NCBI GenBank assembly: GCA_014859835.1
Contig: JACZKW010000107.1
Coordinates: 1 to 28,545, forward strand
Length of the DNA: 28,545 nt
Direction of reading: 5' to 3'
Source: UBA9653 sp014859835
GTDB taxonomy: Archaea; Thermoplasmatota; Thermoplasmata; UBA10834
Shown here: positions 14,137 through 21,178 of the stretch, one piece after another
Layout of the letters: every line of letters starts with the position of its first letter
How positions within the stretch are numbered: position 1 is the stretch's first letter
The notes under the pieces: generated by a model
What the model was told of the DNA's origin: nothing
The model's database searches: none
Seen by the model: only the letters and a program-made list of their open reading frames with translations
Made by a program: the position numbers and the translations under genes

Positions 14137-14442
14137 CTACTTTTCGCGGGGTGTCGTCTTCAGTTTGGCTGCCACCTCGGCAACCAACTTCTTCTTGTCC
14201 AGTTTGGGCTCCACAAGCACTCTTCCCTCTTTCCTGTACCAGAATCTCGGATACGCCTTATCGAGTTCGAGTATACAATCCAGGTTGAGGGCCCTCACCG
14301 CCTGATAAAGCATGTGTGCCGTGGGCGCATCGATAGCGTCCTTCCTAGGCACTCGCCGTCCATCCTCCCTACTTATCTTCACATCGAAATAGGTCGGCCA
14401 GAGGACGATGGCTTTCTCAGGATCTACGGTCATATGGCTCAT
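14137..14442 (-). CDS. srp19: Signal recognition particle protein SRP19
   Basis: Binds the tetraloops of helices 6 and 8 of archaeal 7S RNA and prepares the particle for SRP54 during targeting of membrane and secreted proteins. The product of about 101 residues has the hallmark KAIVLWPTYFDVKISREDGRRVPRKDA split over two short stretches: VLWPTYFD and SREDGRRVPR. A basic C-terminal tail follows (PKLDKKKLVAEVAAKL). Three in-frame ATGs exist (14463, 14442, 14433). A TATA-like element at 14462-14469 predicts transcription near 14439, which favours one of the two later starts. It is divergent from the TldD gene. The 7S RNA and SRP54 genes are not in this window. Confidence 0.88.
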   Translation of the reverse strand: MSHMTVDPEKAIVLWPTYFDVKISREDGRRVPRKDAIDAPTAHMLYQAVRALNLDCILELDKAYPRFWYRKEGRVLVEPKLDKKKLVAEVAAKLKTTPREK

Positions 14443-14461
14443 CTGTCCAAACGTCCCACCC

Positions 14462-14469
14462 ATATCTAA
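14462..14469 (-). promoter_or_regulatory. Possible TATA-like element of srp19
   Basis: The minus strand reads TTAGATAT. The predicted start near 14439 sits between two candidate ATGs. The match to consensus is weak. Confidence 0.3.
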
Positions 14470-14513
14470 TCCTGTCGGTTCGCACGTTCGGAAGTACTCT
14501 TATCTACCGGACT

Positions 14514-15956
14514 ATGCGATTACCTGGCCGAGGCGAGGTTGTGATTGACGAAGATATTGCCGAAACGGTCCTTGATTATGCACGCTCGTTCGCAAACGCG
14601 AAACTGGTGGAGGTCCGTATGGAAGTCTCTGAGAAGACGGATGTCACTGTTCAGTCCGGAGTGGTTGGCAGTCTGGGCTCCAATAGAGATATCGGAATGA
14701 ATGTTCGCGTAGTCCTTCCGACCGGGATAGGCTTCGCAAGCACGAATGGCGTCTCGAAAGAAATCGGCAAGGCGATGGTGGACAAGGCGTTCAAGCTAGC
14801 AAGGAATGTCAACCTTAAGGTGCCGATCTCTTTCTCGGATGAACCTGCAGTCACTACAAACTGGTCGGTCGGTGAGTCCAAACCCATCGTAGACATGACG
14901 ATAGATGACAGGGTCGAGTTCCTCAAGGGAATCGACAAGTCCATCATTGGTTCGAAGGTGAAAGTCCAAGGAAGATTCCTCCAGCTTCGCGATGCCAAAA
15001 TCGAGAGCTATTTTGCAAATTCTGAAGGATCGAGGATATCATCCCATCTGCCAAGGTTGAGGTTCGATTCGTACCTGGTGGTAACATCGAAGGGTCAGAG
15101 CGAACAATCGATCAGGGAATGGGGCGGAACCGGCGGCTGGGAAGTCGCAGAGGGATGGGATCTGCCGAGCGCGCTCGACAAGGAAGTGCACATGCTCAAG
15201 AAGATGATCGAGCATGGCAAGCTGGTGAAGCCGGAGAAATATGACTTGATCTGCGGACCAGAGGTTGCTGGCATAGCTGCTCATGAATCGTGCGGCCACC
15301 CGATGGAGGCCGACCGCATACTGGGGCGGGAGATGTCACAGGCGGGCAAATCATTCGTTTCCCCTGGCATGATCGGGTCGAGGATCGGCTCGGAATATGC
15401 GACGGTCATAGATGATCCGACGGTCCGGAACTCCTACGGTTACTATGCGTATGATCAGGAAGGGGTGAAGGCCCGTCCGCGACACTTGTACAAAAAAGGC
15501 ATCATCAATGAGTTCTACACTAACAGAGAGACCGCGGGTAGGCTTGACACGGCCAGCAATGGCTCATCAAGATCAGAGACATACCTTCAGGAGCCGATCG
15601 TCCGTATGGCGAACACGTATGTGGCGCCAGGAGATTTTGAGGATGATGAGATATTCGGGTCGGTGAAATCGGGCGTATTGATGCATTCGTTCACCGAATG
15701 GAACATCGATGACAAGAGATTCAATCAGAAATATGTCTCTCGCGAGGCATACTTCATAAAAGATGGTGAGTTGGCCGGACCCGCGAGAAAGTGCGTTCTT
15801 GAGATAACGACCCCTGAATTTTGGGGCTCCCTGGATGCAGTGTCCAAGAATGTCGAATATCAGGCTGCGGAATGTGGAAAGGGCGACCCGATCCAGAGCA
15901 TGGCGGTGTTCACTGGCGGGCCGATGATGCGTTTGAGGGGGGTGACGTTATCTTGA
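14514..15956 (+). CDS. tldD: TldD-family metalloprotease
   Basis: Catalytic member of the TldD/TldE (PmbA) pair, which in characterised cases forms a heterodimeric metalloprotease that cleaves unfolded or modified peptides inside a chamber. Of 480 residues, the N-terminal half builds the partner-binding scaffold. The C-terminal half contains the zinc motif H257-E258-S-C-G-H262 (the HExxxH pattern of TldD), followed by PMEADRILG, and a later GLxG-like barrel ending near LEITTPEFWGSLD. The catalytic motif is intact. The start is uncertain: ATG at 14514, or GTG at 14541 preceded by GCGAGG. Its stop overlaps the start of the pmbA-like gene. No precursor peptide gene for a modified peptide is evident nearby. 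Confidence 0.92.
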   Translation: MRLPGRGEVVIDEDIAETVLDYARSFANAKLVEVRMEVSEKTDVTVQSGVVGSLGSNRDIGMNVRVVLPTGIGFASTNGVSKEIGKAMVDKAFKLARNVNLKVPISFSDEPAVTTNWSVGESKPIVDMTIDDRVEFLKGIDKSIIGSKVKVQGRFLQLRDAKIESYFANSEGSRISSHLPRLRFDSYLVVTSKGQSEQSIREWGGTGGWEVAEGWDLPSALDKEVHMLKKMIEHGKLVKPEKYDLICGPEVAGIAAHESCGHPMEADRILGREMSQAGKSFVSPGMIGSRIGSEYATVIDDPTVRNSYGYYAYDQEGVKARPRHLYKKGIINEFYTNRETAGRLDTASNGSSRSETYLQEPIVRMANTYVAPGDFEDDEIFGSVKSGVLMHSFTEWNIDDKRFNQKYVSREAYFIKDGELAGPARKCVLEITTPEFWGSLDAVSKNVEYQAAECGKGDPIQSMAVFTGGPMMRLRGVTLS

Positions 15957-17299
15957 GGAGCTTCAAGGACACGGCCGAGGAGATCGTGCAGAAAGCCCGC
16001 AGCCTTGGCGCGGACGACGTCATATGCGAAGTGATCGAGTCCAGGACCAATCAGATCAGGTATTCATCCAACCGCATCGACGCCTCCAACATGTGGCGTG
16101 AGCATCACGCGGTTCTTTTCGTTGCGATAGGCAAGAGGAACTTCGTCACGGATCTGAGGGACATCAACCGCGCGCTGGATGCGGTTGCAGATGTGGTCCA
16201 GGCCGCGAGGATCGCGCCTGAGAACAGGAACTATAGCGGCATCCCTGGCGGCCGATTCGAGTACAAACGATCTCCTGTCGACAAGAAGATCACCGACCTA
16301 AGGTCTCCTGCGAAGTTCGTCTACGATGCGATCTCGGGTGCGGAGTCCGAGGGAGCGATCGAAGTTGGCGGCACTTTCTTTGCACGACATAACAAGGTCG
16401 GGATTGCGAGTTCCGGGGGCGCGTATGCAGATGATGAATCCGCATCCGTCGAGCTCTCCGTCCGGGCTTTCTCGGAACCGGAAGCATCTGGTCACGCGAT
16501 CTGTTGCGTTCCCCGACGCGCCAAGATGGATGCGCGTGGTACCGGCGTTCGCGCAGGAACTCTGGCGAAGAGTGCCAAGAATCCTATGCAAGGCGATGTG
16601 GGAAAGACCGACATCATCGTCGAGCCGCTGTTCCTTGGAAGCTTGACGCATTCGACATCCGATATGATGTCAGCGTTCGCGGTGGATATCGGCATGTCCA
16701 TGTTCGCGAAGAGGCTCGGAAAGAAGGTTATGTCGGATGAGGTCACGTTCGTGGATGATCCTACTATCGTATCCACTTCCAGAAGGTCTTTCGATCATGA
16801 AGGTATGCCTACAAGACGCAACGTCTTGATCAAGGACGGTATCCTCAAGGCATATCTCCACAACACATCGACTGCCAAGAAATTCAAGACGAAGTCCACC
16901 AGCAACATGGGATCTCTCATCCCGACCTCTTTCAATTTCCCCGGTCAACCGTGCGCCTTCCACCCGATCATAGAGTCGGGCAGCTGGAAGACGGATGAGC
17001 TGATAGAGGATACCAAATCCGGCCTTTACTTGAACAACGCCTGGTACACTAGGTTCCAGAGCTATTCGAAAGGAGATTTCTCGACGATACCTCGTGACGC
17101 CATTCTGCAGATACGGGATGGAGAGATAGTTGGCTCTGTCAAGAATATCCGGGTGAGCGACAACATGCTGAATCTCTGGAAGAACGTGGATGGTATAACA
17201 AAGGCTGCCCAGGAGGTCTTCTGGTGGGACGAAGCTTCTCCACCGTCCACCTTGCCCTGGCTACGCATGAGAAAGGCGAATATCACGCGCTCAGCGTAA
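15953..17299 (+). CDS. pmbA: PmbA/TldE-family protein
   Basis: Non-catalytic or regulatory partner of TldD, 448 residues. Family features include the opening AEEIVQKARSLGADDVICEV, the region VEPLFLGSLTHS, and the C-terminal barrel with EGMPTRRNVLIKDGILKAYLHNTSTAKK. The HExxxH motif of TldD is absent, as expected for this half of the pair. The TTG start overlaps the tldD stop (TTGA), with a strong GAGGGGGGTG about 8-10 nt upstream, so translation is coupled and a 1:1 complex is likely. The frame could be extended upstream to 15821 but only through tldD sequence without homology. A Trp-rich C-terminal tail follows the barrel. Confidence 0.92.
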   Translation: MRSFKDTAEEIVQKARSLGADDVICEVIESRTNQIRYSSNRIDASNMWREHHAVLFVAIGKRNFVTDLRDINRALDAVADVVQAARIAPENRNYSGIPGGRFEYKRSPVDKKITDLRSPAKFVYDAISGAESEGAIEVGGTFFARHNKVGIASSGGAYADDESASVELSVRAFSEPEASGHAICCVPRRAKMDARGTGVRAGTLAKSAKNPMQGDVGKTDIIVEPLFLGSLTHSTSDMMSAFAVDIGMSMFAKRLGKKVMSDEVTFVDDPTIVSTSRRSFDHEGMPTRRNVLIKDGILKAYLHNTSTAKKFKTKSTSNMGSLIPTSFNFPGQPCAFHPIIESGSWKTDELIEDTKSGLYLNNAWYTRFQSYSKGDFSTIPRDAILQIRDGEIVGSVKNIRVSDNMLNLWKNVDGITKAAQEVFWWDEASPPSTLPWLRMRKANITRSA

Positions 17300-17345
17300 T
17301 CATGCAAAAGAATCGGGAAAATAATCCTCTGAACCTGGTCGCCAA

Positions 17346-17732
17346 TCATTCCGGTTTGATCAAGGTGGCGTTCACGACGCCGTCCTGACCGCATCTGGAT
17401 GTGATGACAGCCTCGCCCAGCTCAGTCATGATCGTAGCGCCCTTCGTCATGATGTTACGCTGGACATAGTTCGGATTCGAGGGGTTACTCTTGACCGTCT
17501 GGATCTCGACCTTCTTGATGGTCTTCGTTGTCGGATCCACGACATTCACTGAATCGGCCATCAGGAGTCTCGCCTTCGAGTTTGCCCCTTTCGTCCTGTA
17601 CATCTTGACCTTCCTGGGGCCCAGGCGGGTGAACTGCTTCTCTCGGCCGATCTCGAACTTCCTCTTCTTCCTGGCCGGTGTGATCCTTCCGCCCGAAGAC
17701 TTCCTCTTTGGTCTTCCTTGCCAAATGGCCAT
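17346..17732 (-). CDS. rps8e: 30S ribosomal protein S8e
   Basis: Archaeal/eukaryotic-type small-subunit protein. The 128-residue product opens MAIWQGRPKRKSSGGRITPARKKRKFEIGRE, whose segments WQGRPKRKSSGGR and RKKRKFE are diagnostic. It ends with TELGEAVITSRCGQDGVVNATLI. The length is normal. The start has GAGAGG 6 nt upstream within a perfect TCTCGCGAGA palindrome, and a TATA-like box at 17765-17777 predicts a 13-nt leader. It is the last gene of a minus-strand run (presenilin-type protease, metallophosphoesterase, S8e), separated from the phosphoesterase by 65 nt, and with its own promoter it can be expressed apart from them. Confidence 0.95.
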   Translation of the reverse strand: MAIWQGRPKRKSSGGRITPARKKRKFEIGREKQFTRLGPRKVKMYRTKGANSKARLLMADSVNVVDPTTKTIKKVEIQTVKSNPSNPNYVQRNIMTKGATIMTELGEAVITSRCGQDGVVNATLIKPE

Positions 17733-17764
17733 CTGAAACCTCTCGCGAGATGTGAAAGTGGGAA

Positions 17765-17777
17765 GGGTATTAAAAGC
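17765..17777 (-). promoter_or_regulatory. TATA-like box of rps8e
   Basis: The minus strand reads GCTTTTAATACCC. Its centre is about 40 nt from the ATG, giving a short leader that still includes the GAGAGG ribosome site. Confidence 0.6.
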
Positions 17778-17797
17778 TTTTGTGACTCACCGGCGCC

Positions 17798-18433
17798 TCA
17801 GAAGAGATCGACCTGGATGCCATCCCCTATCCTGGCGATGGCATAGTGCCCTCCCCTAGCAGGTCCTGGGTTCACGAAGACTGTGCCGTCCTTCTCCTTG
17901 CATCCTCTGGACTCATGGATGTGTCCTGAGAGTACCATTCTTGGTCTGTGTTTCTCTATCACTCCCATGATCCCCCGCGATCCCGCGTTCCTTCCAGACC
18001 TGTCGACATCGTTCATGCCTTGGGGTGGCGTATGGGTCACCATGACGCCTCCTTTGACCGCGACATCGTTCAATATCCTGACCATCTCCTGCTCATCCAG
18101 CTCGAATGGCATTGATGCGGTCGAGGGGAGCCCCCCACCGCAGCCATAGAACACTCTACCATCTATCTCGAACGATGCGCCGTGCAGGCTGCATCCCGAT
18201 TGTTCCAGCAACTTGAGCGTGTCCGCAGTGTCGCAGTTGCCAGGAACTGTTAGCAGCTTCGGCCCGAAGGTGTCCATGACCTTCTTCACATACTTCTCTG
18301 AACCATATGTCGTGAGGTCGCCGCACACCACTACCGCATCGAAAGTGTCTTCGCTCGCCACCTTACCCAGCAGCTTGATCGCATCCTCCGACGCGTGGAG
18401 GTCGGCGCATATCAGCAATCTCAATTCTTTCAT
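17798..18433 (-). CDS. Metallophosphoesterase (COG2129-like)
   Basis: Third calcineurin-like phosphoesterase of the window, 211 residues. Ligands visible: D11-L-H13, GD39, GN66, TH134TPP and SGH171IH173. The usual GNHD motif reads GNCD here, so the His after the metal-binding Asn is replaced by Cys; GNCD is common in the COG2129-type group, so activity need not be lost. VNPGPARGGHYA near the end also fits that group. The substrate is unknown. The ATG lies 4 nt after the stop of the presenilin-type protease gene, so the two are cotranscribed. Confidence 0.86.
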   Translation of the reverse strand: MKELRLLICADLHASEDAIKLLGKVASEDTFDAVVVCGDLTTYGSEKYVKKVMDTFGPKLLTVPGNCDTADTLKLLEQSGCSLHGASFEIDGRVFYGCGGGLPSTASMPFELDEQEMVRILNDVAVKGGVMVTHTPPQGMNDVDRSGRNAGSRGIMGVIEKHRPRMVLSGHIHESRGCKEKDGTVFVNPGPARGGHYAIARIGDGIQVDLF

Positions 18434-18437
18434 CCGA

Positions 18438-19364
18438 TCACCATGGCGTTACGATTCCCAGAGAGAATTCCTGGAATACGATCAGATAGGATATCACGTA
18501 TCCGGCGACAGCGCCACCGTTCAACAATGGTAGCCCTGCCTGAGGGTTCCCTTTGATCACGTACCTCATGAGCACCAAGAATCCAATCGTTGCGCCGACT
18601 ATGGTGCCCAGCGCGATCAGTAGGTTGCCCCCTATTCCTCCCACGATATCGGATGGCAGGAAATAGAACGCCGAAGCCACGAGCACACCCGGGATTATGA
18701 TATCTCCCAAGCCCATGTACATGGCCTCCCTCTCCGCTCCATCGTCGAGCTGAGCCTTCAGAGACTTCTGTCGGAGATATGAGAACCCTCTTCTCTTCGG
18801 TATGACCAGCAGGATGGGGAGATGCATCTTGGTCACGCCATCCGCCAGGTCGATCATGTGCTTCGTGCCATAGACCGATATCGCATCGTATACGGCGAGG
18901 ATTATGAGTAATATCAGAACTGGCAGGATGTTGAGCGATACGCCTAGTATCCCGATGACGCCTATCGCTACTAGTATCCCTGTCGCATCGACGACGTACC
19001 ATTCTGGTTTCTTCGCGAGCAGATATACCAGGATGGCTGTGAGTATGATCGAGACCATCAGCGCCAGCAATCCCTCGTCGAACAGTGTCGCGACTGTCAG
19101 GATCACATAGAATATCGTGAACGAAACCGCGCCGATGAATATGATCCTCACGACATCGTCTCGCTTCTTCCTTATTATGTATAATATTAGGAATGTAAAC
19201 AGCACGATAGCTATCACATAATACACGGGTATCATAGGGTCGTTCGGATCCTCGAACGCCTGGTTCTCCTCTCCAAGCGCGGACGCGACGAGTGCTAGTG
19301 CGCCCAGCTGTGAGAACACGAATATCGCAGCCATGATCAGAACTGCCCTGTTGGTGTCGTCCAT
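18438..19364 (-). CDS. Presenilin-type intramembrane aspartyl protease (PSH)
   Basis: Multi-pass membrane protease of the presenilin/signal peptide peptidase superfamily that cuts substrates within the lipid bilayer. The 308 residues contain about nine hydrophobic segments. The two catalytic aspartates are D160 in LAVYDAISV and D221 in MGLGDIIIPG (GxGD). A PAL-like loop appears as AGLPLLNGG near 278-284. Between the catalytic helices is a cytoplasmic loop of about 40 residues with a basic patch (PKRRGFSYLRQK). The start is the ATG at 19364. The frame runs on to 19766, but that extension is antisense to the PhzF-like gene and not membrane-like. Natural substrates in archaea are unknown. It is followed at 4 nt by a metallophosphoesterase gene. 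Confidence 0.92.
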   Translation of the reverse strand: MDDTNRAVLIMAAIFVFSQLGALALVASALGEENQAFEDPNDPMIPVYYVIAIVLFTFLILYIIRKKRDDVVRIIFIGAVSFTIFYVILTVATLFDEGLLALMVSIILTAILVYLLAKKPEWYVVDATGILVAIGVIGILGVSLNILPVLILLIILAVYDAISVYGTKHMIDLADGVTKMHLPILLVIPKRRGFSYLRQKSLKAQLDDGAEREAMYMGLGDIIIPGVLVASAFYFLPSDIVGGIGGNLLIALGTIVGATIGFLVLMRYVIKGNPQAGLPLLNGGAVAGYVISYLIVFQEFSLGIVTPW

Positions 19365-19418
19365 CGTCCCGCTATTCCGACGCGCTTTAGAAATACTTTT
19401 GCGTCCGATGGGAAAAAC

Positions 19419-19428
19419 ATCAATATAG
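19419..19428 (+). promoter_or_regulatory. TATA-like box of PhzF-like gene
   Basis: ATCAATATAG, centred about 26 nt before the GTG at 19450. The predicted transcript would be leaderless. Confidence 0.45.
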
Positions 19429-19449
19429 CCAAAAGCCCTAGCAATATCC

Positions 19450-20352
19450 GTGACTGAGCTGGAAGTGCTCAAGCTGGACGTGTTCGCGGAGAGCCTGTTT
19501 AGCGGCAATCCCACATGGGTGGTGTTCGATGCGGACACGCTCGATGAGGTCGTGATGCAGCGAATCGCATACGAGCTCGGATCACCCGAGACTGTCTTCA
19601 TCATGAGATCGAAGAAGGCGGATGTCAGACTGAGATTTTTCAATGCTGATTCTGAGGAGCCGATAAGCGGACACTCGACGATAGGCGCGCTCTGGGCCAT
19701 GGCCGACCAGGACGCTTTTGGAACCTCCTTCGGGAGCAGGCACCGAGCCGAGACCTCAGTGGGCATACTCCCGTTCTATGTGGAGCTCAGTCCTGAGGGG
19801 ACCAAGAGGGTATGGATGACTCAGAAGCGGCCACTGTTCTCCAAGGTCGAGGAAGTGACTGAGGTGGCCAGCGCGCTGGGCATCGGTGCGGAATCGATAT
19901 TCCACAAAGAGTTCCCAATGAGCAGAGCATCGACCGGGCTGCCCTGTCTGCTGGTCTCAGTGCGATCCCTCGAAGTGATCGAGAGGCTCAACCCACGACA
20001 GAATGAACTTGTCAGCCTATGCAAGGACCTCGAGGTAGGCGCGGTCGCGGTCTATGTATGGGGTGGCTTCGATTCTTCCACGACCGTCCATGCTAGATGC
20101 TTCCTCCCGGCGCCGTCGTTTCATGAGGACCCGGCATCAGGCATGCCCGCAGGTGCGCTTGCATCATACATCGCAGACAATGATTTCATACCCAGGGATA
20201 GACTGGGTGAAGTGATAATCGAGCAAGGGCATTTCATGGGACGGCCATCCAGGATTCATGTCAGGATTGAGAAGCGTGGATCGACCATCAAGAAAGTGGA
20301 TGTGGGCGGATCCGTGAGGCCGACCGTGAGAGGGAAGATAACGATCCCGTGA
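19450..20352 (+). CDS. PhzF-family isomerase/epimerase-like protein
   Basis: PhzF-fold protein, a duplicated diaminopimelate-epimerase-like fold; characterised members are isomerases, but most relatives have no known substrate. The 300 residues are full length. Family positions are visible: VFAESLFSGNP near the start, ETVF with E47 in the place of the catalytic Glu of PhzF, the glycine-rich SGHSTIGA at 73-80, and EDPASGMPAGALASY in the second half. Involvement in phenazine synthesis is not implied, since no other such genes are present. The start is a GTG with no ribosome site and a TATA-like box at leaderless spacing. It converges with the aIF2-beta gene over a 9-bp gap. Confidence 0.9.
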   Translation: MTELEVLKLDVFAESLFSGNPTWVVFDADTLDEVVMQRIAYELGSPETVFIMRSKKADVRLRFFNADSEEPISGHSTIGALWAMADQDAFGTSFGSRHRAETSVGILPFYVELSPEGTKRVWMTQKRPLFSKVEEVTEVASALGIGAESIFHKEFPMSRASTGLPCLLVSVRSLEVIERLNPRQNELVSLCKDLEVGAVAVYVWGGFDSSTTVHARCFLPAPSFHEDPASGMPAGALASYIADNDFIPRDRLGEVIIEQGHFMGRPSRIHVRIEKRGSTIKKVDVGGSVRPTVRGKITIP

Positions 20353-20361
20353 TGCTGCGTT

Positions 20362-20988
20362 CTACCTCACGAGTGTGCCAAAAGCCACCGTTCCGGATAC
20401 CTTCTCGATCTTGACCTTGACCTGAACGCCCTTTGCAGTGCCAGGTACATAGATGATGAACTCTCCCTTGCGAGCGACCCCATCACCCTTCTTACCGACA
20501 TCTTTTATGAGGAGGTCGTACACCTTTCCGGCCTCTATCTCCTTCACTTCTTCGGCCTTCATGTGCTTTCTCACATGCACCGGTCTATGAGCGCCGCAGG
20601 TCTCACAGGTGAGTATGAGCACTCTCCCGTCTTTGACCATGTTCGTATCAGGGCTCTCGCACTCCGAGCATAGTACGTATTCTGAAACGTAATTGTCGAT
20701 CCTGTCGACGATCTGCGATGTGGCGACCTTACCCTTGAAGACCACCCTCGTTCCCTCCATCGTCCCTGCCGTCCCGAGTTCTCTAAGCAGATATCCTAGG
20801 AGGTGGTCGGGTTCCCGTCTCAGGGTATCGACGATATCAGCGAAGTTCCTGATGGCAGTAGTCTTGCCCTCGATCATCACATCTGGCTCAGGTATCTTGA
20901 ACCTCTCATGTGACTCTACTATCAGGGGCAACTTCTTCTTTGCCCGTTCGAGGAGGGCTTCGTAATCGACACTCTCATCGGCCGCCAT
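20362..20988 (-). CDS. eif2b: Translation initiation factor aIF2 beta fused to a TRAM domain
   Basis: Beta subunit of archaeal aIF2, the trimer that carries initiator Met-tRNA to the ribosome. The first 145 residues have the standard layout: an N-terminal helix that binds the gamma subunit, a central alpha/beta domain (VMIEGKTTAIRNFADI), and a zinc ribbon with C107, C110, C128 and C131. Residues about 150-206 add a TRAM-type RNA-binding beta barrel (EAGKVYDLLIKDVGKKGDGVA, then FIIYVPGTAKG). The 208-residue total is well above the roughly 140 of a plain aIF2-beta. Fusions of this kind are known in some euryarchaea. A TATA-like box at 21011-21020 predicts a nearly leaderless message. Confidence 0.93.
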   Translation of the reverse strand: MAADESVDYEALLERAKKKLPLIVESHERFKIPEPDVMIEGKTTAIRNFADIVDTLRREPDHLLGYLLRELGTAGTMEGTRVVFKGKVATSQIVDRIDNYVSEYVLCSECESPDTNMVKDGRVLILTCETCGAHRPVHVRKHMKAEEVKEIEAGKVYDLLIKDVGKKGDGVARKGEFIIYVPGTAKGVQVKVKIEKVSGTVAFGTLVR

Positions 20989-21010
20989 CGTGGTTCCATA
21001 GTGGATTTGC

Positions 21011-21020
21011 TAGTTAAAGC
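21011..21020 (-). promoter_or_regulatory. TATA-like box of aIF2 beta gene
   Basis: The minus strand reads GCTTTAACTA, centred about 28 nt before the ATG at 20988. The consensus match is moderate. Confidence 0.4.
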
Positions 21021-21112
21021 TATTGGATTCCATAGCAGACAACTCGGGCAATCGCAGGCCAGAATGAGTGTGCGGATCACCTACTTCTCCACAGAGGCGA
21101 CCCGCTGCGAAA

Positions 21113-21120
21113 CGTTTATT
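21113..21120 (+). promoter_or_regulatory. TATA-like box of sensor kinase gene
   Basis: CGTTTATT predicts transcription near 21143. Start codons upstream of that point (GTG at 21068, ATG at 21125) would then not be used. Confidence 0.45.
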
Positions 21121-21178
21121 GATGACCGGGAACTATGAGTCGGATTGCCAGCCTCGAAGTAGGGTGAAATTGACGACG

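Noticed and set aside
15821..15952. N-terminal extension of the PmbA-like frame
   Set aside because: Lies entirely inside tldD; the TTG at 15953 has the better ribosome site and family N-terminus.
19365..19766. N-terminal extension of the presenilin-type protease frame
   Set aside because: It is antisense to the PhzF-like gene, crosses that gene's promoter and lacks any membrane or conserved pattern.
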